A DNA stretch of 64,000 bases from an uncultured Bacillota bacterium (GTDB lineage Bacteria; Bacillota; Clostridia; Lachnospirales; CAG-274). Location: NCBI GenBank assembly GCA_958426775.1, contig CATZZP010000005.1, positions 54,853 through 118,852 of the forward strand, read 5' to 3'. Made by a program: the position numbers and the translations under genes. Position 1 is the first letter of the stretch, and every line of letters begins with the position of its first letter. Below the pieces are notes generated by a model. That model was not told the DNA's origin, did no database searches, and saw only the letters and a program-made list of their open reading frames with translations. Below, in pieces: positions 17,939-25,762 of this stretch.

Positions 17939-17967
17939 TTGATTTTACTTTAATTATATGCTATACT
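17939..17967 (+). promoter_or_regulatory. Promoter of plsX
   Basis: TTGATT (17939-17944), 17-bp spacer, TATACT (17962-17967). It is divergent from the glyA promoter, with the -35 boxes 10 bp apart. Confidence 0.6.
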
Positions 17968-18003
17968 TTTTTGAAAAGCTATAAATAATCGGGAGGAATG
18001 AAT

Positions 18004-19005
18004 ATGTCTGATTTAAATACAATTATTGCGGTAGATGCCATGGGCGGAGATAATGCACCTATGGAAATTGTAAAGGGTGCAGTTGAAGCCTCAAAGGAGA
18101 TTGATTGTAAAATTGCCCTTGTAGGCAAAAGTGAGGCTATTGAGGCAGAGCTTGATAAATATACTTATAATAAGGAAAAGATTACGGTTGTAAATGCCAC
18201 AGAGGTTATTGAAACTTGTGAGGTGCCTACGGTTGCCATACGTAAAAAAAAGGACTCATCAATGGTAGTAGGGCTTAATATGGTAAAAAAAGGTGAGGCG
18301 GCAGCCTTTGTATCAGCAGGCAATACAGGTGCTCTCCTTACGGGTGCGACTGTTATAATAGGCAGAATACCGGGGGTTGAACGCCCTGCTTTGGGAACTA
18401 TGCTGCCTACTGTAAGAGGCGGACTTTCACTGCTTATTGATGCAGGTGCAAATGTAGATGCAAAGCCTAACTATCTTGTGCAGTTTGCTAAAATGGGCAG
18501 TGTTTACGTTGAAAATATCTTTGGTATAAAAAATCCCAAGGTGGGTCTTATTAACATTGGTGTGGAGGAGGAAAAGGGCAATGCCCTTGTAAAGGAAACC
18601 TATCCTCTTTTAAAGGAGGCAGAGGGCATTAACTTTGCAGGTAACCTTGAGGCAAGGGATATACCTGACGGTCAGGTTGATGTTATGGTAGCAGATGCCT
18701 TTGTAGGTAACGTGGCTTTAAAGCTTATGGAGGGCTTTGGCAAGGGTATGCTGCAGGTAATAAAAAAGGAGCTTATGTCAGACTTTATGTCAAAGCTGGG
18801 TGCGGTTATGGCAAAGGGTGCCTTCAAGCGTGTTAAGGGATACTTTGATTATGCAGATGTGGGCGGTGCTCCCTTCCTGGGCTTAAAGGCACTTGTGGTA
18901 AAGGCACACGGCAACAGCGACGCAAGGGCAATTAAGGGTGCAATCAAGCAATGTGTAAGCTTTATTGATAAGGATATTGTAAATAAAATTGCCGAAAAAT
19001 TGTAA
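18004..19005 (+). CDS. plsX: Phosphate acyltransferase PlsX
   Basis: PlsX makes acyl-phosphate from acyl-ACP for phosphatidic acid synthesis. This 333-residue protein has the N-terminal VDAMGGDNAP signature, AFVSAGNTGALL, LPTVRGG and VGLINIGVEEEKG. I chose the ATG at 18004; the ATG at 17998 is only one base from GGGAGG. The acyl carrier protein gene lies downstream with its own promoter, and rnc after that. This is the familiar plsX-acpP-rnc order, without the fab genes or fapR. Confidence 0.95.
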   Translation: MSDLNTIIAVDAMGGDNAPMEIVKGAVEASKEIDCKIALVGKSEAIEAELDKYTYNKEKITVVNATEVIETCEVPTVAIRKKKDSSMVVGLNMVKKGEAAAFVSAGNTGALLTGATVIIGRIPGVERPALGTMLPTVRGGLSLLIDAGANVDAKPNYLVQFAKMGSVYVENIFGIKNPKVGLINIGVEEEKGNALVKETYPLLKEAEGINFAGNLEARDIPDGQVDVMVADAFVGNVALKLMEGFGKGMLQVIKKELMSDFMSKLGAVMAKGAFKRVKGYFDYADVGGAPFLGLKALVVKAHGNSDARAIKGAIKQCVSFIDKDIVNKIAEKL

Positions 19006-19036
19006 TTATCCACTATAATATAAGCCTTAAAATATA

Positions 19037-19065
19037 TTGACAAACATATTTTTATTTAGTATAGT
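19037..19065 (+). promoter_or_regulatory. Sigma-A promoter of acpP
   Basis: Perfect TTGACA (19037-19042), 17-bp spacer, TATAGT (19060-19065). A separate strong promoter fits the abundance of ACP. Confidence 0.75.
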
Positions 19066-19107
19066 AATAGTGATTATAATACAATCTACCAAAAGGAGGT
19101 CTATAAA

Positions 19108-19338
19108 ATGGAATTTGATAAGGTAAAAGAAATAGTTGCAGAGCAGATGGGTATTTCTGAGGATGATATTACTATGACTTCATCTTTCACAGATGATATT
19201 GGTGCTGACTCTCTTGATATTTTCCAGATTATTTCTGAGCTTGAGAATGCTTTTGACATTGAGTTTGCAAACGACGATGCTGAAAATATTAAGACAGTAG
19301 GCGATGCTGTTGAGTACATTAAAAACGCAACAAAGTAA
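19108..19338 (+). CDS. acpP: Acyl carrier protein
   Basis: This 76-residue acidic protein carries acyl chains on a 4'-phosphopantetheine arm. The attachment serine lies in GADSLDIFQ near residue 36 (DSLD motif). The flanking EQMGISEDDIT and VGDAVEYIKN segments are typical. It has a strong promoter, an AGGAGG site and a strong terminator of its own. It lies downstream of plsX, whose product uses acyl-ACP. Confidence 0.96.
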   Translation: MEFDKVKEIVAEQMGISEDDITMTSSFTDDIGADSLDIFQIISELENAFDIEFANDDAENIKTVGDAVEYIKNATK

Positions 19339-19374
19339 TTTTGTCTGCATTATTTAAGCTTAATTTTCTAACGC

Positions 19375-19407
19375 AAGGCTGCGGCATATTTATTTTGCTG
19401 CAGCCTT
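19375..19407 (+). terminator. Intrinsic terminator of acpP
   Basis: A 12-bp stem with one G-U pair (19375-19386 with 19396-19407), nine-base loop, short T-run. Confidence 0.85.
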
Positions 19408-19501
19408 TTCATTAAATTTAACGGAATGTATTGGCTTAAGGGTTTTAAAGGCTTTAGAGTGCTTAAGCAAGTATATTCCTCAATGGTAAGGAGGAATAAT
19501 T

Positions 19502-20179
19502 ATGATGGAGAATGTTTTAAATTATAAATTTAAGGATGAGGAGCTTTTACTTACAGCTTTAACCCACTCATCCTATGCAAATGAGGCAAAGGCACAGGGG
19601 GCGGTGTGCAACGAAAGGCTGGAATTTTTGGGGGACGCGGTTCTTGGCTTTGTAATAGGCAGCTATCTTTACAAAGCCTTTCCCGAAATGAGCGAGGGTA
19701 AATTAACTAAGCTGAGAGCTAATGTTGTCTGCGAGCAGATGCTTGCTAAAAAGGCAAAGGCTTTAGGCTTTGATAAGTATTTACGTTTAGGCAAGGGCGA
19801 GGAAATGACAGGGGGACGTGAAAGGGTATCTATCTTAGAGGATGCCTTTGAGTCTGTTATAGGTGCAATTTACCTTGACGGCGGCATTGAAAAAGCGGCT
19901 GAGTTTATTTTAAGTCAGCTTAAGAATGAAATTGAAAGTATTAAGGCATCTCACCATGTTTTGGATAATAAAACAAGCCTGCAGGAGATTTTACAGCGTA
20001 CAAGTCAGGCACCTATTGAGTATGCGGTAGTAGGTGAAAGCGGCCCTGCCCATAATAAGGTCTTTAAGGTTGAGGTAAGACACGAGGGCAAGGTTTTAGG
20101 TCAGGGCAAGGGTAAAAGCAAGAAAGAGGCGGAACAGCACGCCGCACAGGTAGCTCTTGAAAAATTAGGTGTAAGTTAA
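19502..20179 (+). CDS. rnc: Ribonuclease III
   Basis: RNase III cleaves double-stranded RNA in rRNA maturation and decay. The protein is 225 residues. The catalytic signature ERLEFLGDAVLGFVIG lies near residue 40, with the second acidic site EDAFESVIGAIYLDGG near residue 120. A C-terminal double-stranded-RNA-binding domain ends in GKGKSKKEAEQHAAQVAL. AAGGAGG precedes ATGATG. The following small gene starts one base after its stop, so the two are likely co-transcribed. Confidence 0.96.
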   Translation: MMENVLNYKFKDEELLLTALTHSSYANEAKAQGAVCNERLEFLGDAVLGFVIGSYLYKAFPEMSEGKLTKLRANVVCEQMLAKKAKALGFDKYLRLGKGEEMTGGRERVSILEDAFESVIGAIYLDGGIEKAAEFILSQLKNEIESIKASHHVLDNKTSLQEILQRTSQAPIEYAVVGESGPAHNKVFKVEVRHEGKVLGQGKGKSKKEAEQHAAQVALEKLGVS

Positions 20180-20434
20180 ATGAGTGAATTAGTGAATAAT
20201 CTTGATAAATTGCATATTACACCCCTAGGTGAGATACGGATAAAAAGAAATTTATCTCTTACAGCAGATAATGTAGCGGATTGGTGTAAGGATAAAATAA
20301 GCTCCCACACCGCCTTTATTACAAAAGAGGGTAAAAATTGGTATATTACTGTAGATAATTGCATTATTACAGTAAATTCTCACAGCTATACCATTATTAC
20401 GGCACATAAGGTAAAGATACCCGATAGAGCATAA
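20180..20434 (+). CDS. DUF3781 family small protein
   Basis: This 84-residue protein has the DUF3781 pattern LHITPLGEIRIKRNL, then CKDKISSHTAFITKEGKNWYI and a C-terminal SHSYTIITAHKVK. Function is unknown. It begins immediately after the rnc stop with no clear ribosome-binding site of its own, suggesting coupling to rnc. It ends 24 bp before a methyltransferase gene. The family occurs sporadically in Firmicutes, so this pair may be a small insertion behind rnc. Confidence 0.7.
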   Translation: MSELVNNLDKLHITPLGEIRIKRNLSLTADNVADWCKDKISSHTAFITKEGKNWYITVDNCIITVNSHSYTIITAHKVKIPDRA

Positions 20435-20458
20435 ATTAGGATTGGATAGAATAATAAT

Positions 20459-21205
20459 ATGGATTGGAATGCAGAGCTATATGATAATAAGCATAATTTT
20501 GTTGCGGAGTATGGCAAAGGATTATTGGAATTTGTACCGCTAAACAAGGAGCAGGCTATTCTTGACCTCGGATGCGGCACGGGAACCCTTACAGGAAGTC
20601 TTCTGCCTCTTGCAAGAAGAGTTGTAGGGGTTGACAACTCAAAAACTATGATAGATAAAGCAAAGGAACAAAATTCTGATATGGAATTTTTTGTTTGCGA
20701 TGCTCTGAAACTCCCTTTTGAGCATGAATTTGATGTAGTATTTTCGAATGCTGTTTTTCATTGGATAAGTGACCATAATCTCCTTTTGGATAATATTCAC
20801 AGGGCATTAAAACCAAAGGGAATGCTTATTTGCGAGTTTGGCGGTGAAGGAAATATATCGACTGTTGAAAATGCTTTTTCTGAGGCTTGTTCTGAATATG
20901 GAATAGTTTATATACCTAAATTTAATTTTCCGTCAGTGAAAATATTTTCCGACTGTTTGTCGGCAAACGGTTTTACAATTGAGCGTATATATGACTATGA
21001 CCGTCCTACTGCATTGAAAAATGGGGAAAAGGGTCTTGAAAATTGGTTGAGACAGTTCTTTGCCCTTTCGCTTGATACAATGCCTAAGGAAATCGGGAAT
21101 GCTGTTATCAGACGTGTAGAAGAAACAACAAAAGCCAAGCTGTGGAACGGAAATGAGTGGATTGTGGATTATCGGAGATTAAGGGCAATTGCACAGGTTA
21201 AATAA
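20459..21205 (+). CDS. Class I SAM-dependent methyltransferase
   Basis: This 248-residue protein has the SAM-binding motif I LDLGCGTGTLTG near residue 33, acidic motif II VVGVDNSKTMI and motif III FVCDALKLPF, with the catalytic-region segment VVFSNAVFHWI. The closest general resemblance is to trans-aconitate-methyltransferase-like proteins (WNAELYDNKHNFV start), but the substrate cannot be assigned. No strong ribosome-binding site precedes the ATG. Together with the DUF3781 gene it separates rnc from fluC. Confidence 0.8.
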   Translation: MDWNAELYDNKHNFVAEYGKGLLEFVPLNKEQAILDLGCGTGTLTGSLLPLARRVVGVDNSKTMIDKAKEQNSDMEFFVCDALKLPFEHEFDVVFSNAVFHWISDHNLLLDNIHRALKPKGMLICEFGGEGNISTVENAFSEACSEYGIVYIPKFNFPSVKIFSDCLSANGFTIERIYDYDRPTALKNGEKGLENWLRQFFALSLDTMPKEIGNAVIRRVEETTKAKLWNGNEWIVDYRRLRAIAQVK

Positions 21206-21237
21206 ACATATATTTCAGATTTACAGAAAGGAACACT

Positions 21238-21600
21238 ATGATTAACTGTTTAATAGTAGGCTTAGGCGGAGCCTTAGGTGCGGTTGCACGATATGTGATA
21301 GGCTTACTGCCTGTTCAGACAGAAAGCGGTTTTCCTGTTAAAACTCTTTTAATAAATATAGTGGGTGGTATTTTAATAGGAATTATAGCGGCACTTGCCT
21401 CTGAAAATGCCGTAAATCCAAGGCTGGTTATTTTTATTAAGGTTGGTGTATGCGGCGGCTTTACAACCTTTTCTTCCTTCGCACTGGAAACGGAGCAGCT
21501 GCTTGGCAGAGGTCAGCTTGTAACGGCTGTTTTATATGCCTTTGCAAGTGTAATTTGCTGTGTCTTTGCTGTATGGCTGGGCGAAAGGATAATTTTATAA
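21238..21600 (+). CDS. crcB: Fluoride channel FluC/CrcB
   Basis: FluC is a dual-topology fluoride exporter of ~120 residues with four membrane helices. Family signatures are GGALGAVARYVIG, TLLINIVGGILIG and GVCGGFTTFSSFALE. Many Firmicutes carry two adjacent crcB genes; here there is one, which implies a homodimer. No fluoride riboswitch is visible in the 32-bp gap before it. AAAGGA precedes the ATG by five bases. Confidence 0.93.
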   Translation: MINCLIVGLGGALGAVARYVIGLLPVQTESGFPVKTLLINIVGGILIGIIAALASENAVNPRLVIFIKVGVCGGFTTFSSFALETEQLLGRGQLVTAVLYAFASVICCVFAVWLGERIIL

Positions 21601-21646
21601 ATAATATTAAAAAGCATTGCATAATTTACAGAGGTTATAAGCTTAC

Positions 21647-21675
21647 TTGACATAAGGTATATATTTTCTTAAAAT
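21647..21675 (+). promoter_or_regulatory. Sigma-A promoter of the YbaK-like gene
   Basis: Perfect TTGACA (21647-21652), 17-bp spacer, TAAAAT (21670-21675). Confidence 0.7.
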
Positions 21676-21713
21676 ATTAAATAGGAAAATTTATATTTAT
21701 AAGGAGATTTATT

Positions 21714-22187
21714 ATGTCCGTTGAAAAGGTAAAAGAGTATTTTAAATTAAGAGGATTAGAAAAGCCTATACTGGAGTTTAACGAATCAAGTGCAACGGTG
21801 GAGCTTGCGGCTCATGCTCTTGGCTGTGCCCCTGAGAGAATAGCTAAAACCCTGTCCTTTAAGGTTAAGGATAGGTGTTTGCTTATTGTAACTGCGGGAG
21901 ATGTTAAAATTGACAACTCAAAGTACAAGGCAAAATTCGGAGCAAAGGCAAATATGCTGAAGGTTGATGAGGTGTATGAGCTTATAGGCTATAATGTAGG
22001 GGGAGTTTGTCCCTTTGGGGTAAATGAGGGAGTAGAGGTTTATCTTGATGAGTCCGTTAAACGGTTTGAAACGGTATTTCCCGCTTGCGGCAGCGGAAAC
22101 AGTGCCGTTGAGCTTACAATACCCGAGCTTGAAAAATACTCTGATTTTATTGAATGGGTAGATGTTTGTAAGCCCGGGGATATATAA
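21714..22187 (+). CDS. YbaK/ProX-type aminoacyl-tRNA deacylase
   Basis: This 157-residue protein belongs to the YbaK/EbsC family, which hydrolyses mischarged aminoacyl-tRNA (for example Cys-tRNA-Pro). It shows AAHALGCAPERIAKTLSFKV, the KIDNSKYKAKFGAKANML stretch with the conserved lysines, and GGVCPFG. The exact tRNA and amino-acid specificity is not predictable. It has its own promoter, AAGGAG site and terminator, so it is a single-gene unit. Confidence 0.88.
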   Translation: MSVEKVKEYFKLRGLEKPILEFNESSATVELAAHALGCAPERIAKTLSFKVKDRCLLIVTAGDVKIDNSKYKAKFGAKANMLKVDEVYELIGYNVGGVCPFGVNEGVEVYLDESVKRFETVFPACGSGNSAVELTIPELEKYSDFIEWVDVCKPGDI

Positions 22188-22204
22188 GGATATAAGTACT
22201 TAAA

Positions 22205-22232
22205 AAGGAGCTGTTTGTCAGCTCCTTAATTT
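22205..22232 (+). terminator. Bidirectional intrinsic terminator
   Basis: A perfect 9-bp stem (22205-22213 with 22219-22227, AAGGAGCTG), five-base loop, then AATTTTTT. On the minus strand a five-U run also follows, so it can serve the convergent ECF gene. Confidence 0.85.
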
Positions 22233-22233
22233 T

Positions 22234-22887
22234 TTATATAATATCTTTGCTTATAAGCACAACAAAGATACAAATAACGAGTAAAATCAGTGCTAAAGCT
22301 AAGATAAGAGTTGTTTTAGATGACTTTTCGTGAGCCTGAGATACAGGCACAAGATTAGCCTTTCTCAAGGCAGTTACAATATGCTTATAAAAAAGGATTG
22401 TAAGAGAGGTATTTATACCGCCCTTTATAAGGTTAAAGGGAAGAAATACAGGCACAAGCATTTCAGCCACCGCCTCTCTGGGCATACCCATATAGATAGG
22501 GGTAAGGGCATAATTCCATATAAGCATGGCAACAGTTGCAAGAACAGTGCCTACCACAAGACCTATAACAGCTCCCCAAAGGGTGTGATGCTTTTTATAA
22601 ATAAAAGCGGCTGTACAGGCAAAGGCACAGGTTTGCACTACGTTCATAACAAAGCCTATAATGCCTGTTGTGCTTACAGTTACCATTTCAATTAAGGAAA
22701 CTACAAGGCTCATCATTAAAACGGCTAAGGGTCCGTAAATAAAACCTCCTATTGTAATAATAATATCCTTGGGGTCATACTTTAAAAAGTCAACGGTAGA
22801 AATAGGTATGCGACCTACTGCCATAATTACATAAGCTATTGCACAGAGCATAGCTAAGGTAGTCAGTTTCTTTGTATCTGTTTTCAT
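22234..22887 (-). CDS. ECF transporter S component, RibU-like
   Basis: This 217-residue membrane protein has about six hydrophobic segments. The stretch FLKYDPKDIIITIGGFIYGPLA resembles the riboflavin-binding S component RibU of group II ECF transporters. The shared EcfAAT module is not in the window. No FMN riboswitch precedes it, so substrate assignment is tentative; the gene lies just behind a tRNA-Leu terminator and may depend on read-through. The start ATG at 22887 follows AGGAG. Confidence 0.75.
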   Translation of the reverse strand: MKTDTKKLTTLAMLCAIAYVIMAVGRIPISTVDFLKYDPKDIIITIGGFIYGPLAVLMMSLVVSLIEMVTVSTTGIIGFVMNVVQTCAFACTAAFIYKKHHTLWGAVIGLVVGTVLATVAMLIWNYALTPIYMGMPREAVAEMLVPVFLPFNLIKGGINTSLTILFYKHIVTALRKANLVPVSQAHEKSSKTTLILALALILLVICIFVVLISKDII

Positions 22888-22901
22888 ATGTAATCTCCTA
22901 T

Positions 22902-22927
22902 AAAAAAACCCCGACAGCTTGCCGAGG
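22902..22927 (-). terminator. Intrinsic terminator of tRNA-Leu
   Basis: An 8-bp stem with wobbles (22909-22916 with 22920-22927), three-base loop, then seven U on the minus strand. Confidence 0.8.
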
Positions 22928-22934
22928 AAACTAA

Positions 22935-23019
22935 TGCGGATAACAGGACTTGAACCTGCACCACTCTTACGAGGATAAGAATCTGAATCTTACGCGTCTG
23001 CCAATTCCGCCATATCCGC
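22935..23019 (-). tRNA. tRNA-Leu (CAG)
   Basis: An 85-nt class II tRNA. The acceptor arm pairs GCGGATA with TATCCGC, the anticodon stem is TAAGA/TCTTA with loop TTCAGAT (anticodon CAG), a long variable arm is present, and the T-loop is GGTTCAAGTCC. CCA is not encoded. It has its own TTGACA/TATCAT promoter and terminator. Confidence 0.95.
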
Positions 23020-23036
23020 ATATTAAGTGCCTAATA

Positions 23037-23065
23037 ATGATAACAAAAATTTTACGGTATGTCAA
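23037..23065 (-). promoter_or_regulatory. Promoter of tRNA-Leu
   Basis: Minus strand TTGACA (23060-23065), 17-bp spacer, TATCAT (23037-23042). Confidence 0.7.
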
Positions 23066-23083
23066 GGGAAAAATAAAGTTTTG

Positions 23084-23110
23084 TTAGCACTCTTTTGAAG
23101 TGAGTGCTAA
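23084..23110. promoter_or_regulatory. CIRCE operator (HrcA site)
   Basis: The perfect inverted repeat TTAGCACTC-N9-GAGTGCTAA is the consensus CIRCE element bound by the heat-shock repressor HrcA. It lies 7 bp upstream of the htpG -35 and 18 bp upstream of the divergent tRNA-Leu -35. CIRCE more often lies at or after the transcription start. Confidence 0.95.
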
Positions 23111-23117
23111 AAAATCC

Positions 23118-23145
23118 TTGACTTTTTATTTTACTGTTATATAAT
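23118..23145 (+). promoter_or_regulatory. Sigma-A promoter of htpG
   Basis: TTGACT (23118-23123), 16-bp spacer, perfect TATAAT (23140-23145). Confidence 0.75.
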
Positions 23146-23177
23146 ATATGTAGATATTATTTTAAGGAGATGCGATT

Positions 23178-25079
23178 ATGGAAAAAGGAAATTTATCTAT
23201 TACAAGTGAAAATATGCTGCCTATTATTAAAAAGTGGCTTTATTCAGACTCTGATATTTTTATCCGTGAGCTTGTAAGTAACGGCTGTGATGCTGTCAGC
23301 AAGCTTAAAAAGCTGGTGCAGATAGGTGAAGCTCAGGCTGACGAAAATGAAAAATACAGGGTTGAGGTTACTGTTGATAAGGACAACTCAACCATTACGG
23401 TATCCGATAACGGTATCGGTATGACGGCAGAGGAAATCAAGGAGTATATTACAAACATTGCATTTTCGGGTGCAAGTGATTTTGTAAATAAGTATAAGGA
23501 CCAAATGGGAGAGGCAAACGATATTATCGGTCACTTCGGTCTTGGCTTTTATTCTGCTTTTATGGTAGCCGACAAGGTGCAGATTGACTCCCTTAGCTAC
23601 AAGGAGGGTGCAAAGGCGGCACGTTGGATTTGCCAGGGCGGTATTGAGTACGAAATAGGTGAGGAAAGTGACCGCACCGAAAGAGGTACAACAATCACCC
23701 TTTATATAGGAGAGGACGGCAAGGACTTCCTTGACGGCTGGAAATTAAGAGAGGCTCTTGTAAAATACTGCTATTTTATGCCTGTTGAAATTTACTTTAC
23801 AGACCTTGTACAGGAGAGAAAAGAGGCAGAGGAGGCAGAGAAAAAGGCTAAGGAAAAGCCTGATGAGCCTGTAGAGCCAAAGGTAAATGAGCCTGTAAAC
23901 GATACAGAGCCGCTCTGGCTTAAAAAGCCCTCAGAGTGTACCGATGAGGACTATAAGAAGTTCTATCACACAGTATTTACCGATTTTAACGAGCCTTTAT
24001 TCTGGATTCACCTTAATATGGATTATCCTTTCAGAGTTAAGGGTATACTTTATTTCCCTAAGCTTAAGCATGATTTAGAGGCAATTGAGGGTCAGGTTAA
24101 GCTTTACAACAATCAGGTATTTATTGCAGATAACTTAAAGGAGGTTATCCCTGAGTTCTTACTTCTGTTAAAGGGTACTCTTGACTGCCCCGATTTACCT
24201 CTTAACGTAAGCAGAAGCTTTTTGCAGAATGACGGCTATGTTACCAAAATCAGCAAGTATATTGTTAAGAAGGTTGCGGACAAGCTTAACAGCCTGTTTA
24301 AAAAGAACCGAGAGGAGTATGCAGGCTTCTGGGACGACATAAATCAGTTTATCAAGTATGGCTGTCTGCGTGAAAATGAATTTTACGATAAGGTAAAGGA
24401 AAGCTTGCTTTTCAAAACTACAAAGGGTGAGTATGTAACCCTTTCGGAGTACATGGATAAAAATAAGGAAAAGGCTGAAAACAAGGTATTCTATGTAACA
24501 GACCCAAAGCAACAGGCACAGTATATCAAGCTTTTTGAGGATAACGGTATGGAGGCTGTAGAGCTTACAACAAGGCTTGATACACCGTTTATCTCTTATA
24601 TTGAGGCATACGGCGGTATGGGAGTAAGCTTTGTACGTATTGACTCTGCGGCTGATATGCTTAAAAATAAAGAGGGCGAAAGTGCAAGCGAAGAGGACGT
24701 AACTGCCCTTACCGAGCTTTTTAAGGACAGCTTGGGCAAGGAGGTTAAGGTTAAGGCGGAGCCTCTTAACGCAGGTGATGTTTCGGCTGTTATCGAGCTT
24801 AGCGAGCAGTCAAGAAGAATGCAGGAAATGTCGGCTATGTACGGTATGGACTCCTCTGCCTTTCCTGCTGATGAAACCCTTGTGCTTAATACCGATAACA
24901 ATGTTGTTAAGCTCCTTTTAAAGCTTAAGGGTGATGAAAATAAAAAGGAGGATACAAAGCTTATCTGTCAGCAGGTTTATGCTCTTGCAACAATGAGCAA
25001 TAAGACTCTTGGTGCACAGGAAATGACGGACTTTATCGCAAGAAGCAATAAAATACTTGAAATCCTTGCAAATAAGTAA
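23178..25079 (+). CDS. htpG: Hsp90 chaperone HtpG
   Basis: HtpG is the cytosolic bacterial Hsp90, an ATP-dependent dimeric chaperone of 633 residues here. The N-terminal GHKL ATPase signatures are IRELVSNGCDAVSKL, VSDNGIGMT and IGHFGLGFYSAFMVA. A Glu/Lys/Pro-rich insertion around residues 213-240 is a charged linker. The middle domain has LPLNVSRSFLQND near residue 340. The perfect CIRCE upstream predicts repression by HrcA. This is noteworthy because htpG of Bacillus subtilis is not in the HrcA regulon. A strong terminator follows. Confidence 0.96.
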   Translation: MEKGNLSITSENMLPIIKKWLYSDSDIFIRELVSNGCDAVSKLKKLVQIGEAQADENEKYRVEVTVDKDNSTITVSDNGIGMTAEEIKEYITNIAFSGASDFVNKYKDQMGEANDIIGHFGLGFYSAFMVADKVQIDSLSYKEGAKAARWICQGGIEYEIGEESDRTERGTTITLYIGEDGKDFLDGWKLREALVKYCYFMPVEIYFTDLVQERKEAEEAEKKAKEKPDEPVEPKVNEPVNDTEPLWLKKPSECTDEDYKKFYHTVFTDFNEPLFWIHLNMDYPFRVKGILYFPKLKHDLEAIEGQVKLYNNQVFIADNLKEVIPEFLLLLKGTLDCPDLPLNVSRSFLQNDGYVTKISKYIVKKVADKLNSLFKKNREEYAGFWDDINQFIKYGCLRENEFYDKVKESLLFKTTKGEYVTLSEYMDKNKEKAENKVFYVTDPKQQAQYIKLFEDNGMEAVELTTRLDTPFISYIEAYGGMGVSFVRIDSAADMLKNKEGESASEEDVTALTELFKDSLGKEVKVKAEPLNAGDVSAVIELSEQSRRMQEMSAMYGMDSSAFPADETLVLNTDNNVVKLLLKLKGDENKKEDTKLICQQVYALATMSNKTLGAQEMTDFIARSNKILEILANK

Positions 25080-25086
25080 AAATATT

Positions 25087-25126
25087 AAAAGTCGGAGGTT
25101 TTAAACATTCCTCCGACTTTTTTTTG
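25087..25126 (+). terminator. Intrinsic terminator of htpG
   Basis: A 12-bp stem (25087-25098 with 25110-25121) ending in a long T-run. Confidence 0.9.
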
Positions 25127-25138
25127 TATTTTTAAATG

Positions 25139-25167
25139 TTGAATGGGTAAAATTATTGTGATATAAT
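25139..25167 (+). promoter_or_regulatory. Sigma-A promoter of hpt and the purine permease
   Basis: TTGAAT (25139-25144), 17-bp spacer, perfect TATAAT (25162-25167). No purine riboswitch is visible in the ~30-nt leader. Confidence 0.75.
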
Positions 25168-25199
25168 TGTTTCATTATACAAAAGAAGGGAAGACATAT

Positions 25200-25745
25200 A
25201 TGGACTATAATGCAGGTGAAATTTGCTCCAAAATTAAAAAGGTGCTTATTTCGGAAAAGGAAATTAAGGAAAGACTTAAGCAGGTGTGTGAGCAGGTAAG
25301 TCAGGAGTATAAGGATAAGCCGCTTTTGCTTGTAAGCATTCTAAACGGTGCTTTTATTTTTATGAGCGATTTTTGTCGCGAGCTTACCATACCATGCGAA
25401 ATTGCATTTATGCGTGTACAAAGCTATTACAGCGGTACAACCTCTACAGGCAGTGTAGATATTTTAATGGATGTAAACCAGGATTTAAGCAAGTATCATG
25501 TAATCATTATTGAGGACATTATTGATACAGGCAGAACCTTGAACGAGGTTGCCAAAATGCTTAAGGCAAGAAATCCTCTTTCCTTTAAAATAATAACACT
25601 TTTAGACAAGCTTGAAAGACGTGTGGTTGACGTAAAGGCGGATATTTCACTCTTTACTATCCCCGACCACTTTGTTATAGGCTACGGTCTGGACTATGCA
25701 GAGCATTACCGCAACCTACCTTACATAGCGGAATACGGAGAATAA
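25200..25745 (+). CDS. hpt: Hypoxanthine phosphoribosyltransferase
   Basis: Hpt salvages hypoxanthine and guanine to IMP and GMP using PRPP. The 181-residue protein has LLVSILNGAFIFMSDF, the PRPP-binding motif VIIIEDIIDTGRTL near residue 103, and the base-recognition stretch FVIGYGLDYAEHYRNLPYI. I chose the ATG at 25200, nine bases after AAGGG; the in-frame start at 25167 coincides with the promoter -10. The purine permease gene follows 17 bp downstream, forming a salvage operon. Confidence 0.95.
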   Translation: MDYNAGEICSKIKKVLISEKEIKERLKQVCEQVSQEYKDKPLLLVSILNGAFIFMSDFCRELTIPCEIAFMRVQSYYSGTTSTGSVDILMDVNQDLSKYHVIIIEDIIDTGRTLNEVAKMLKARNPLSFKIITLLDKLERRVVDVKADISLFTIPDHFVIGYGLDYAEHYRNLPYIAEYGE

Positions 25746-25762
25746 AAGGAGTTTTATATTTT

